A DNA stretch of 64,000 bases from Adenophora triphylla var. japonica (lineage: Eukaryota; Streptophyta; Magnoliopsida; Asterales; Campanulaceae): positions 275,924 through 339,923 of the forward strand of contig JAFEMH010002459.1 in assembly GCA_022495995.1 (NCBI GenBank), read 5' to 3'. The position numbers were made by a program, and so were the translations under genes. Position 1 is the stretch's first letter. Each line of letters opens with the position of its first letter. The notes under the pieces are model-generated. The model was not told the DNA's origin. It worked only from the letters and a program-made list of their open reading frames with translations, and ran no database searches. Positions 46,263 through 56,795 of the stretch are shown one piece after another.

Positions 46263-47032
46263 TATCCAAACATGAAATCGAAATAATATTCCTACTTAAA
46301 GCTGGAACGTAATAACAATTGTTCAAAACAAGTATTAGCCCACTAGGTAAAGTAACTTCATAAGTTCCTACGGCTAATGCGGCAACTCTTGCTCCATTCC
46401 CCACACGTAGGTCCACTTCACCTTCCTTAAGCATCCTTGTTCTTTAGACCCCGCACATTTAAACAAATGTGAGTTCCACATCCGGTATCCAATACCCAAG
46501 AACTAGAAGTAGATAGGAATATATCTATAACAAAGATACACGAAGTTGAAGCAACTCCTTTGCTCTTCTTGAGTGCTTCCTTGTATTTTGCGCAGTTTCT
46601 CCTCCAATGTCCAATCTCATTGCAATGGAAGCGGATTGCGTCCACTTGGGACTTAGGCTTAGCCTCTTTAGGCTTGGAAGCCTCTTTGGGCTTGGCAACC
46701 TTTGCCTTAGGATTAGCAACCTTTGCTTTTCCTTTACCCTTGAACCCTTTCCCCTTGTTAACCATTAGCACTTGATCGGTTTTCTTCTCGACAATCTTGG
46801 TTTCCTTGATAGTCAACATTTGAACTAACTCGGAAAGGTTTCTATTCATTCCACCCATGTTATAGTGCATTATGAAATGACTAAAACTTTTAGGTAATGA
46901 ATTCAATATTATGTCGGTAGCCAACTCTTGGCTAATTGGAAAACCAAGCCTTTCAAGATGCTCAATGTGGCCCTTTAACTTGAGAGCATGGGGACCAACA
47001 AATTGTCCTTCACTCATCTTGCATGAGGTCAA
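46162..47032 (-). pseudogene. Copia B gag C-terminus, zinc knuckle and protease
   Basis: Gag segment SQELATDIILNSLPKSFSHF is followed by a lysine/proline-rich linker. The knuckle reads RFHCNEIGHWRRNC, where the first Cys of CCHC has become Arg. The protease site WVLDTGCGTHIC lies near the end of this frame. The protease C-terminal part (LRVGNGARVAALAVGTY) is in a shifted frame, 46434-46162. Confidence 0.92.
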
Positions 47033-47401
47033 GGATGCAAGCTTGTGTTGTACCTTTCTTGCCTAGCTTGAATTTGGAACATTTCCATCAGCCGATTGTT
47101 TAAGTCGATCTGTCCCCAAGTGCTCAAGATTCTTCGAAGACTCTTGCACATGGCGGAGAGCATAAGGCAACTAACATCGTAGAGTCACGCTTGTGCTTCG
47201 ATATTGTTCCCTTATTGCCCTAGCAAAGCATTGGCAAGCAGTTCGGGTGGAATAGGTTCAAAGGAGAACGTACGCTTTCTCCTCTTGTTTGAGAACAATT
47301 CTCAAACTACGGATCCAATCCATATAGTTTGTACCATTCTCTTCCAACTTTTCCTTCTCAAGGACAGATCGCAGTGAAAAGTGATTATTGTTTGATGCCA
47401 T
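47033..47401 (-). pseudogene. Copia B gag N-terminus, frameshifted
   Basis: The start MASNNNHFSLRSVLEKEKL is clear at the ATG on the minus strand at 47401. It aligns with the copia A gag start. The frame breaks after LRIVLKQEEKAYVL, and the following stretch is readable only in fragments. This explains the lack of a long ORF here. Confidence 0.8.
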
Positions 47402-48269
47402 TTATTCTACAAAAAGATATACATAAAATATGAACACATATAAGTAAACATATTATATGAGAAGTATAGTGCATATAAATAAATGCTCCCACTAAATTAT
47501 ACACCTTCAAATGCAAATAAGCATAATATACATTTAATGGGCTAAGATCCAACTTTAATTCAATTTCAAGTTTGCTATGGCAAACCGCTCAAAATTAAAT
47601 TAATTAGGTAGAAAACATCAATCATATCACATATATGACTCTTAGATCTTTTATGAGATCAATTCAAGACATCATATGTCTAGGCATATTTTAATCTCAT
47701 CTTATGCCTTGGGTCCAAAACCATTTTGATAACCCAATTAAGTTCATTCACTTTAAAACGTATAGGAACCACCATTTCCTCATCTTGCTCGCATTCGAAT
47801 AGAATCAAAGCACCTTGCTATGGCAAGCCCACCCAAAACTATCCGAATGGTCTCAAGTGTTTTTAATCATGAATTGGCATAAATAACTTAAAAGTTAAAT
47901 GAAGGTTCTTTAAAGGTAGATTATAAGCATGTCAGAAAGATAGTCAAAATCATGCACCGGGTAAGTTCCCGGAAGATAGGTGAGCCACAAGGACTTCTTA
48001 AGTACCAACTCTTCCTTTGACGAACTCTCCTAGACATGCATAATTAGAAATCAACTCTGATTAGGCAACATAATCCCTACCTTTTATAAACAATCAGCTT
48101 TCCTTTTAAATTTCGCGTATTTATGACTTGTTTCCATAAACAATCATAAGATCCAAAATTTACAATGTCTAAATCTAAACATATTAGGAAACTAAATATC
48201 ATGTTTCAACTAAACATCTAATTTAAAAAAAAATATTCTTAACATGTAAGAACAAATAAAACATGCATC

Positions 48270-48488
48270 GCAATAATTATTAAAATCATATTTTAATCAA
48301 TTAATCATGCATATCAATGAATCAATCTAGCATGGACTTATAAACTCAATTTTATAACATCCAGATTTTCATATATATTGCAATAATTATTAAAATCATA
48401 TTTTAATCAATTAATCATGTATATCAATGAATCAATCTATCGCGGACTTATAAACTCAATTTTATAACATCCAGTTTTCATATCAACA
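48270..48488. repeat. 110-bp tandem duplication in the copia B leader
   Basis: Copy 1 starts GCAATAATTATTAAAATCAT at 48270 and copy 2 starts identically at 48380. They differ at about five positions (for example TAGCATGG versus TATCGCGG). The right end of copy 2 runs into CATATCAACATATC. Confidence 0.92.
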
Positions 48489-48560
48489 TATCGATTGTAA
48501 ACACAATCACAAAATAGCGTAAAAATTGAACAAACCGATTCCGCCAGCTTTTGGCTTATT

Positions 48561-48659
48561 ATGTTGCGTGACAACATCGGCCCGGAGGCTTGATATGTTG
48601 CGCGACGTAACGAGCCGCTTAACTCCGAATTCTACATGGCTCGATATGTCGCACGACAT
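48561..48659. repeat. Inverted-repeat cluster in the copia B leader
   Basis: ATGTTGCGTGACAACAT (48561), a middle form TATGTTGCGCGACGTAAC (48594) and the perfect palindrome-like ATGTCGCACGACAT (48646). The core TGT(C/T)GC(G/A)CG matches the boxes in the copia B LTR promoter, so the same motif occurs on both sides of the transcription start. Confidence 0.75.
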
Positions 48660-48886
48660 AGGCCAAATGGTTACAGATTTCAGTTCGAACCAATACAGAT
48701 ACATGCCAATTAAATCACATAAAACAAATTTTTTACAGATTTAATTCAAAGATAAATTGAAAACGATTTTCACATTGTTTCACATAAACAATTAAAAATT
48801 CTATCGCATACAAAACATGCAATAAGCATATAAACAATTTATATCTTAAATCTAGCATGTTAATTCAAACTTAATCATACGAACGG

Positions 48887-48899
48887 GGCTCTGATACCA
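48887..48899 (-). other. Copia B primer binding site (initiator tRNA-Met)
   Basis: TGGTATCAGAGCC on the minus strand, one base inside the 5' LTR, as in copia A. Confidence 0.95.
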
Positions 48900-48900
48900 C

Positions 48901-50260
48901 TGTTGGGTTTTACGGGTCCATGCGCGGCGGAGATTAAGCATTAAAAAACATAAAACCCAAGAAGCCCTAGGATCCGTTCTATACAATTAATTTGAATACC
49001 TATGAGATAGAATTAAACCAACCTTGAAACGCTTTCCGGTCTTGAGCTATCGAACGATTTGATTATGTGATATCAAATCACAAACTTCGTTCTTCAACTT
49101 GCTTGAACTCTAGGCCTTGATCGATGAACGAGCGAAGACCCTCTTTCGGTATCCACACCTTTGAATGAATTCAAGAACAACTTCTTGATGATTGCTAGAT
49201 CTAAAACCTTGAAGAATATTGAGAGTATTTTGTTGTGAATTTTGATTGAAAATTTCGTGACCTTTTAGGTCCGATGTAACCCTCAGATTTATACTACAAT
49301 AGTAGGAATACCTCTCCTAATCGTATTAGGAGAGACAGGCTGTCAAACCGCGTACTGGCCTATTATGTCGCGCGGTATATTAAGCCATTGGCTTAATATG
49401 TCGCGCGGTATATATAGCCGTATACGTAAACTCTCAACTATTCTTCCTCCGGTTTAACCAATTCATTCTAGTTGTGTGTGACCCAATAGGATTACATTAT
49501 GTTGGCAATGAGTTCGATCATATCGAACCTCATAAGACATAAGCGGACTCTAGCAAGCCATTATGTCTACCCAAATAATGCAACGTAAGAGTTCACGTTT
49601 CCAATGGTGTACTTCCATTTATCCCTTTGTCTCACGATGTTATATTTGAACACAAGTCATGGTCCTTGTCAACTTGTTATTGTTCAATGCTTTCTCGATT
49701 CTTGAGTATAATGATAATTCCAATCACATTGGGGTACGGCCATACACTTTCATCATTATCACTCATCGAGGGGCCCAAGCATAACATCTCTCTTTCGAGG
49801 GACAAATTCCTTCTTGACTTATCATCCTTCCCATCATGAATCCGATCATGCCAATGATAGTCTTTATAGATATCGTGTTAAGATATCGTTTGACTAAAAT
49901 CAAACATGACTTTCATCATATGTAAGGTTACGATAATTTTAGGTCTAGGAAATAAATGAAGTAACCGTATGAGATTTAAGTATGACATTTGACCATGACA
50001 TAAATCTCATGCGGGTCATGTCCAGTCACTTGTTCTCTAACAAGTACCCATAATTTCAATGTGCATCTCTTATGCATATAATCATCACATGATTATCCAT
50101 TGACAATTATACTAATTTATTCCCTTAATAATTAGGGACAGAGATTATTATAAACAAATATACAAAACATATAATAATCAAATAATAAACATCTCATATA
50201 ATAATAAATAATGTCAACACATAAGTCTATCAATCATAGGCCTAGGGCATAACACCAACA
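48901..50260 (-). repeat. 5' LTR of copia B
   Basis: 1360 bp with TGTTGGG...ACCAACA ends. The TATA box here reads TATAAATC on the minus strand (49286-49293) versus TATAAATA in the other LTR. The two regulatory boxes lie at 49363-49380 and 49396-49412. Confidence 0.95.
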
Positions 50261-51694
50261 TCCACACCACCAGAGGGTATGATTTTTTCAACATCACGAC
50301 AAGTGGATTCATGATTACTAGCAGAAAAGACATCATGAATTACCCCCAAACTTATTTCTTCCTCACAAGCATAATTATCACTATCAACATCACAGAGAGA
50401 AGAGAGAAATACCTCCTCAATCTCATCGCTTTCATCCCAAATAGTCACAATAGACTTGGCTTGCTCTGGTGGGTTTTGAAAATTTTCTTGTCTTTGGCTT
50501 TGTATCGTTTCCACCAACTGTCCAATTTGGGTCTCAGAACTTCGCATGGCAAATTTCATGATTTCTGAAGGCTTGTTGTTGTTCCATCTTGTACTGTTGT
50601 TTCTCCATCTTTAACTGCATCATGGGCTCTTCCCAAGGCTCTCTGTTCCTCTCAAAGGGCCCCTAAGGTGGTGTTTGGGGATGGAGAGTTTTATTCGGTT
50701 GATTTCCACCCCATGACAGGTTGGGATGTCTCGGCCCTGCTTGCCCTCCTAGATTGTATGCATTCCCGTACTGATTGTTGCTTGGTGGGAATCTTTGCAT
50801 ATATGACTGCATCACCTACCCCTGCTCATGATCATATAAATGGGGACTAGTAGTGGGGCAAACTTCATAAGAATGAGTGTTAGAACCACAAGTTACACAA
50901 CCATCATGAATCAAATTACCAACAGATGACACATTGGATGCAACATTAGAAGTACTACTCATGGCCAATCTATCAAATTTTTGATTAAGAAGTGCAATTT
51001 GTTTTGAAATCTCATCATTCATCCCTATTCCATTCACAGTATTTGTTTTACCCCTTGACCCCTTTTGTTGAGAATTAGATGCTAGCCTCTCAAATAAGGC
51101 TTGGGTCTCCTCAGCAGTTTTGGCTCCTAAAGAACCTCCAGCTGCGTTGTCAACCATGGCCTGATCAGCTTGTGTCAACCCACCATAGAAGGTCTGATGC
51201 AATGAAGGTAGAGAAAAATTGTGGTGGGGACACTGCACCAAGAGCATTTTAAATTTGTCCCATGCTTCATGAAATGCCTCAAAAGAGTCCTGTGTGAACC
51301 CTATAATTTTCTGTCTAAAAGTGGCTAACGTGGCATGTGGGAAATACTTTCTCAAAAATATATCATGTAATTCATCCCAAGTATTAATGCTCCTAGGCGG
51401 GAGCAACATAAGCCACATCTTAGCATTATCACTCAAAGCAAAAGGAAAACATTTCAGTCTTAGATGCACATCAGTCACACCTTCTCTCAATGGAAAACTC
51501 GACACAATCATCATATATTCCCTCAAGAAATTCAAAGAATCCTCAGAGGGGAGGCCATGAAACTGAGGGATCATGTTAAACAGATGGCCTTTTACCTCAT
51601 AACTTTTTGTTGCATCAGTCAACACAATGCATGACACAGACGTGTCAACCCGAGGCCTAGAAAAGGCATCCATGGTAGGGGCTTGCAAAGCCAT
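50261..51694 (-). pseudogene. Unit 3 gag, N-terminal part of gag-pro, cut by copia B
   Basis: Starts at the same ATG (MALQAPTMDAF) as unit 2 and carries the gag core. Lesions are a stop replacing AQ after YDHEQ (50818), a CAG-to-TAG in PPQGPF (near 50664) and local rearrangement around 50540-50560. The frame upstream of the ATG also has a TAA absent from unit 2. The C-terminal part lies beyond copia B. Confidence 0.92.
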
Positions 51695-51737
51695 ATCAAC
51701 TGCAAATTCTTCTCCCTCGGTGGAAGAAGTTTATAAG

Positions 51738-51881
51738 TCACTCAAAAGTTACCTCTGTCTCGGTGACAGAAGTTTCAGAATCAGTTTCACACACTTGAGT
51801 AGAGGGAATGCCTCTCTCAACTTTGTCTATATCGTCGTTCAAAGGAACCAACTTAGGATCCAATGACCGGCGACCAAACAT
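51738..51881 (-). CDS. Unit 3 short N-terminal gag reading frame (47 codons)
   Basis: Same as the unit 2 copy (MFGRRSLDP ... TEVTFE, TGA), 37 bases from the primer site and out of frame with the main gag ORF. Confidence 0.5.
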   Translation of the reverse strand: MFGRRSLDPKLVPLNDDIDKVERGIPSTQVCETDSETSVTETEVTFE

Positions 51882-51917
51882 GCACCGATTAAATAAACTT
51901 GTTAAAAATCACAACAA

Positions 51918-51936
51918 GTCCCCGGCAACGGCGCCA
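51918..51936 (-). other. Unit 3 primer binding site (tRNA-Asp)
   Basis: Same sequence and spacing as units 1 and 2. Confidence 0.93.
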
Positions 51937-51942
51937 AAAACT

Positions 51943-53376
51943 TGATGGAGAAAAATTCCACTGTGTAATAAAAATACCTTGCAAGTGTACAAGTCACCGA
52001 AGTAGCAATGTACAATAGTAAGGGTCGAACCACAGAGACTCGTGTGCTTAACAAGTTAATTCAATAGGCGCAGAAAGTAACAGAAAGGGGTTTTTGATTT
52101 TTGATTTATTAAAATTAAATTACTAAAGCGAGGAATTAAACTATTGAATTGAAGAAAACAAGAAAGCAAGAAACAAGGGTTTAATCGGATCAAAGGAATT
52201 CACGAATTGGATTTCATAATTGTATCCCCTCTATGCTATGATTTTGATAACAAAAATAACAATCTCATTCAAAGATTCTTTCACGTGATTAAGGGTTGGG
52301 ACGTTTGGTGTTCGGATTGCAACCCTAATATTTCTATCTTATTGTAAATTCCGCTAGGTCAAAACAACATTCAAGAAACTCATTAAGTCCACAAGAAATA
52401 AATGAATCTAGGTTGTCTTGTATTTCGGTAGGTCAACAATCCAACCTAATTTATGAATCAGTGTACTTTAAATAAACCGTCCACGGTAGTGCAACAGTCT
52501 AAAACATATTAAAGAATGATAATTAATTCATCAAATAAGAATGAGAGAGTTTGGAAGAATTAAAAACTTAAATTAGCATAGAGGTTCAACAATTACTACA
52601 TTCAATCCATGAAAAGGAATTTAGCTACTCATAATAAAAATTACAGAAATAAAATAAAACATATAAATCATAAACCTGAATTGAAACGGGACGGAGGAAG
52701 TAATTATGTTTTTCTCTCTTTGTAAGTACATGGCATCAATCCCAAAAAAACAAGTCCTCCCCTTTATAAAATAACCCTAGGCTGTTCTTGCAACAGGCGC
52801 AGGCCCATAACAACCAGGCCCAATTTGCCGAGTTGACTCGTGATCACGAGTCGTGCTACTCGATCCAACTCGTTCTGATCAGTTGCACTGTTTAAGGCAT
52901 TTCCCTTTTCATTGGCCTATGTTTGTCCCAGCTTCAGAATCCGGCCAGCCCATCTTTGGCCCCTACATTCCTCGGCCAAGCCATGTTGGCCGGCCACCCT
53001 TGGCCTAGAATTTGGCATTTTGGACCAATTTTTAAACTCGTTTCGTCTCGCAATTTTGCAGTCGCACTTTGACCACTATAATGAATTCTTTTGCACTTCG
53101 CTCTTTGAGATTTTATTTTTAACTTTAACCCACAAATTTTTATAAATCAAATTTCCTCCAAAATTTCCATATTTTCAGTTTGGTCCCTGAATTTACAATA
53201 AATTACAACTTGGCCCTTGAACTTCCAAAGTGGGTACAAATCCTCCGTTTTTAGCATTATTGCACTTCAATCCCGGAACTAACAAAACACAAATAAAATA
53301 CATTAAATTCTCAAGGTTTCGAACAGAAAATAAGCTTAGGAACATATCTTTTGGATGGGTAAAACCACATTCATCA
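51943..53376 (-). repeat. Athila-like LTR 4
   Basis: 1434 bp. It serves as the 5' LTR of unit 3 and would be the 3' LTR of a fourth unit whose internal region begins to its right. Its right end reads TTCATCA instead of TCCATCA, a single change. Confidence 0.93.
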
Positions 53377-54052
53377 AATACCTCCAAACTTACCTTTTGC
53401 TCGTCCTCGAGTAAAACAAAGTTAAACAAAAATAAAACTACCCTAACAAATAAAAAAAAACAATCAACAGAAAATATTTTTGATATGTTCTCAATATATA
53501 CAAGGTTGTTGGCCAATCAAGTCTCAGATTCTCACAACATATGCGAAACAAGTGCCAATAAGAATATGCAATTACAATTACATTAATGCATCTAACCCAC
53601 AATTTTCCACCTCGGCTTGAATGGTGAGTGAAATATGGGAGATCATGATCAACAAGATAAGATTGTTTATGGGTTCACTAAAACATGCCCTACATCACAG
53701 ATAACAATACAATTTACAAGGATACTCATATGCACAATTACGCACTTGTCAACCCGATTACTCAATATTGAATACGAATTATGGCTTTAGGTTAAGTCCA
53801 CAACAATTGTGGGGCTAGGTTCACGGGTACAAACGAAGGAATGGACATACAAACACAAGAATGTAAAACTAAAAGCCTTCCATTGCATATTACACATTCC
53901 GAAATTTCAGCTTTTCCGCTCACCTTTGTTTCCCCAATACTTCAACCCCCAAACTAGAACTTTGTTCATACTTTATACACTTGGGGTTGAAAGCATTCCC
54001 TCTCTCAAAATAGGTCACTAATCAAATATACTTCACAGAATTAGGGCGCAAG
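53377..54052. other. Unit 4 internal region, start only
   Basis: Homologous to the first 680 bases of the unit 1 internal region, including a slightly altered polypurine tract (core AAGTTTGGAGGTATT). It stops at TTAGGGCGCAAG, where a Tat-like LTR begins. In units 1-3 the next bases are CTGTTTC or CTATTTC and the microsatellite. Confidence 0.9.
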
Positions 54053-55467
54053 TGTAAGTACCCCAATCTGGATCACCCCCTTTCAAACACACGGGAAACA
54101 CCGCAGACTCATCCACGCAGTCTCAGAGACCTCTCTCACTCAAAACCCTCTCAAAACCCTCTCAAGCCCCCAACCAAACCAAGGGAGGAGCCTCTCTGGG
54201 ATAAAAAAGGACAAAAGGACCTTTTGGGAATTTTCAGGAAATCAGAAAAGCAATTAAGGTCCGTACGGACCTCTTTGTCTCAATGATTACTGAATCCCCT
54301 TAAAGTCCACAATATTCCCTCAAATCCCGGGGAAAATGATTACTTCCCTGCAGAGTTGGTCCGTACGGACCTCTTTGCATGCAAGATGGTCCGTACGGAC
54401 CTTATTGCTCGGGAACACCATCATTCTGAATATTCTCCATCATTGCAGATTCCCTCAAATCGAGGAAATCCAAAATTCTGGATAACCAAGAAAGTCCGTA
54501 CGGACCTCTTTGCTCCGAAATTTTTACTATAAATAGAGGGCTCCCCCTCCCTCATTTTACACACCTCCCTCTTCTCTCTTCCTCCCTTAGCCTTCTGGCT
54601 CCCCTCTAAGTCCTCTTGAGGCACTCCCGGCCCCTTTCGGATCCTTCCCAGGGGCCTTCCGAGCTCCCTTGTGGAGCCCGAAGCCTCCCCAGCGCTCCCG
54701 AGACGCTCCGCGCTGCCCCGAGGCACTCTCGAGGTACTCGAGGCCCCTCGTGGTACTCCGAGGCCTTGCACGGTCTTTCCACGGTGTCCGGCTCTTTCAG
54801 GAGTCAAACCGACGATCCCAAACCACGCCGAAACTCGCCCGAGTGACTCCTGCCACCACAACGCACGCCGAACCTCTGCCCGAGTGAACCCGACGATCCC
54901 CACGCACGCCGAACCTGCGCCCGAACGCAGCCTACAACCTCAACTCACGCCGAAACTCTGTCCGCAGACAACCGGTCCCTCCCGAAGCAATCCCGATCCA
55001 TACCGGAACGCTACTCCGACCTCAAACACCATTCCCCAGCGGAAGATAGACACGAACCAACATTGGTAAGGCTTCCTTCCTATACTATTTCAATACATTT
55101 CCATACATAGCATACAATGTAGACATCCGATACAGCATGCATTTTTAAAAGCACACACACACACACACAACATTTAAAGGATATTAGGGGTATCCGAAAG
55201 ACTCGTTTTACGAGGCTACTCGGGTGAGCTCTAATATTCTAATATTCTCTTCCCGGGGAGTCATCTGACCTCCGAACTCAAAATCTCATCACACAAAAAC
55301 AGTTTAAAATTATCTTTAAACTGATGCCTTTTTTCAATGTTTTGGGCTTAATAAAAACGGCGTGGCGACTCTACAAATGCGAAAACAAACGGCGAGACAC
55401 GCTCCAACGCGAAAGATGCCAGATGCCGGGGCGCGAGCGCGTTGCCTCTCGGATCCGGGTAATTTCA
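54053..55467 (+). repeat. 5' LTR of the Tat-like element
   Basis: Begins TGTAAGTACCCC and ends AATTTCA two bases before the primer site, 1415 bp. The partner LTR is beyond the window, so the right border rests on the primer site only. Short proline- and arginine-rich ORFs at 54600-55070 are GC-rich leader sequence. A (CA)n run lies at 55151-55168. Confidence 0.75.
54259..54535 (+). promoter_or_regulatory. Tat-like LTR promoter: four perfect GTCCGTACGGAC palindromes before a TATA box
   Basis: The 12-base palindrome GTCCGTACGGAC occurs perfectly at 54259, 54359, 54389 and 54494. Three copies are followed by CTCTTTG and one by CTTATTG. TATAAATA lies at 54528-54535, 22 bases after the last palindrome. 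Enhancer or activator binding is inference. Confidence 0.7.
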
Positions 55468-55469
55468 GT

Positions 55470-55487
55470 TGGCGACTCTGCTGCGGA
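55470..55487 (+). other. Tat-like primer binding site
   Basis: TGGCGACTCTGCTGCGGA resembles the tRNA-Arg-type primer site reported for Ogre elements, apart from a C near its end. The ten-base core TGGCGACTCT also occurs at 55363, inside the LTR. Confidence 0.65.
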
Positions 55488-56795
55488 ATGTTTTGTTTTA
55501 AAAACTTTTAAACAAAACAAAAGATTTTTAAAACGATGATGAGGGTCAAACTTTCATTTTACCCCTTCCTTTAACTGTTGTGTGTGTGTGCACGTGCTTA
55601 GTTTTTATTTTACAAAAAAATAAAAATACAAAAAAAAAATGCATCAATATACATACTGCGCATACATTTAAAATTCTTCAAAAACTTCGTTTACTCGGAA
55701 AAAGAATTTTAGAGACCGCACACTACGCGCACTTCTTGCCTCGGTTACACCGCACCCTACTCCTGCTCTTGCCTCGGTTACACCGCACACTACGCGCCTT
55801 CTTTGCCTCGGATACACTGCACACTACAACCCTCGGCCGTGAGTGGTCTCGGTTGCGATCCGTTAGGTCTTCCTAGGCCTCTTGGACGCGCACGGGATCA
55901 TTCCAAACATCCTATCCTAGCCAAGCGTCAACCCCGCACGTTTGAGTCTTGAGTCACACTCTGTCCGGACTCGGTTGGTTTTACCCGGTCCGTGTCATAC
56001 GGCTGGATACATATACCATGCCGGCCATTTTTTTCGAGTCAAGGCTCGGAACTCAAGATCCCTTGCGCAAGCAAAGCGATGAAAGGTCATGCTAAAATCT
56101 TGACCTGATCTTGATTTCCGCTACACCTGCACGATGTTCCGTCCCGGATATACATCCATGCTCGCATGACACCATGTCATCACGCCTTTGATACGTCGCC
56201 CATGACGATATGACCCGACCAACGCCTAACGTCACAGATCCCTTGCGCAAGCAAGGTAAAGAGAGGTCATGCCGAACTCTTGACCTGATCTTGACTTAGT
56301 GGCCGGCTCGGTTCACTATTCACATGGCTAACGCATCAAAACGAACATGACAGGCTCGGTCCTTAGGTTCGATTTTTCTTTTAGGCCGGTGGAAACCGCT
56401 TGCACTATAGGACCCTCGCACAGGCTGTCCACCCTGGGATGTCGAAATACGGGTGCAAAACGAGGGGCTTATAGCCGCACGGATGGTCTCCATCGACCCA
56501 GGATCTAGCATAGTTGCGAAAAACAAGAGCAATCTTTTCCAACCTACCTAGGATTCTGAGAAAACATGTTTTAAGTAAATTAAAACAACAACAAAAAAAA
56601 TCAAAAATAAAAGAAACGGAAACCGCATGCCACGTGAGCTTTCCCCTTTTATCCCGTTAGGCCATTCCTGTGTCTAAACCTTGCCCATCACCCCCTCCAG
56701 CTAACAGAGAGTGGTCAAGAGTACCCGGAACCCGTCTCCCTGTCAAAACAGCAAGGTCCTACCCACCTCTGTCACCAGGACACCCGTCAATTCCC
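55488..56795 (+). other. Tat-like leader, non-coding with repeats
   Basis: A 33-34 bp unit (GCACACTACGCGC...TTGCCTCGGTTACACC) repeats about 3.3 times at 55718-55828. A 60-bp direct repeat beginning AGATCCCTTGCGCAAGCAA lies at 56056-56115 and 56236-56295, 180 bases apart; its core TTGCGCAA is a palindrome. No gene is recognised, and the few ORFs overlap these repeats. Confidence 0.75.

Larger units (their letters stand above)
47402..48886. other. Copia B leader, non-coding
   Basis: AT-rich sequence between gag and the primer site. It contains a 110-bp tandem duplication and a cluster of inverted repeats, listed separately. No gene. Confidence 0.7.
42058..50260 (-). mobile_element. Complete Ty1/copia element 'B' with frameshifted polyprotein
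   Basis: An 8203 bp element with 1362 and 1360 bp LTRs (TGTTGGG...ACCAACA), an initiator-Met primer site, a polypurine tract and a 5-bp target duplication TCCAC (42053-42057 and 50261-50265). The LTRs look about 98 percent identical by eye, so the insertion is fairly recent. Yet gag, integrase and RT each carry frameshifts, so the copy was probably mobilised in trans or decayed quickly. Domain sequences are close to copia A. Confidence 0.96.
21604..54052 (-). mobile_element. Tandem head-to-tail array of non-autonomous Athila-like Ty3/gypsy units
   Basis: Four LTRs start at 21604, 27306, 32991 and 51943, each followed by the same internal region. Unit lengths are 5702, 5685 and, after subtracting two nested insertions, 5705 bases. 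Adjacent units share one LTR between them. On the minus strand each unit is LTR, tRNA-Asp primer site, gag, protease, a 1.6 kb non-coding part, polypurine tract, LTR. Reverse transcriptase and integrase are absent in all units. The fourth unit is interrupted at 54052 by a Tat-like element and should continue beyond the window. The array sits inside the Sirevirus extra ORF. Confidence 0.9.

Noticed and set aside
54616..55069. Pro/Arg-rich ORFs in the Tat-like LTR
   Set aside because: GC-rich R/U5 sequence gives open frames on both strands. There are no domains and no start context.
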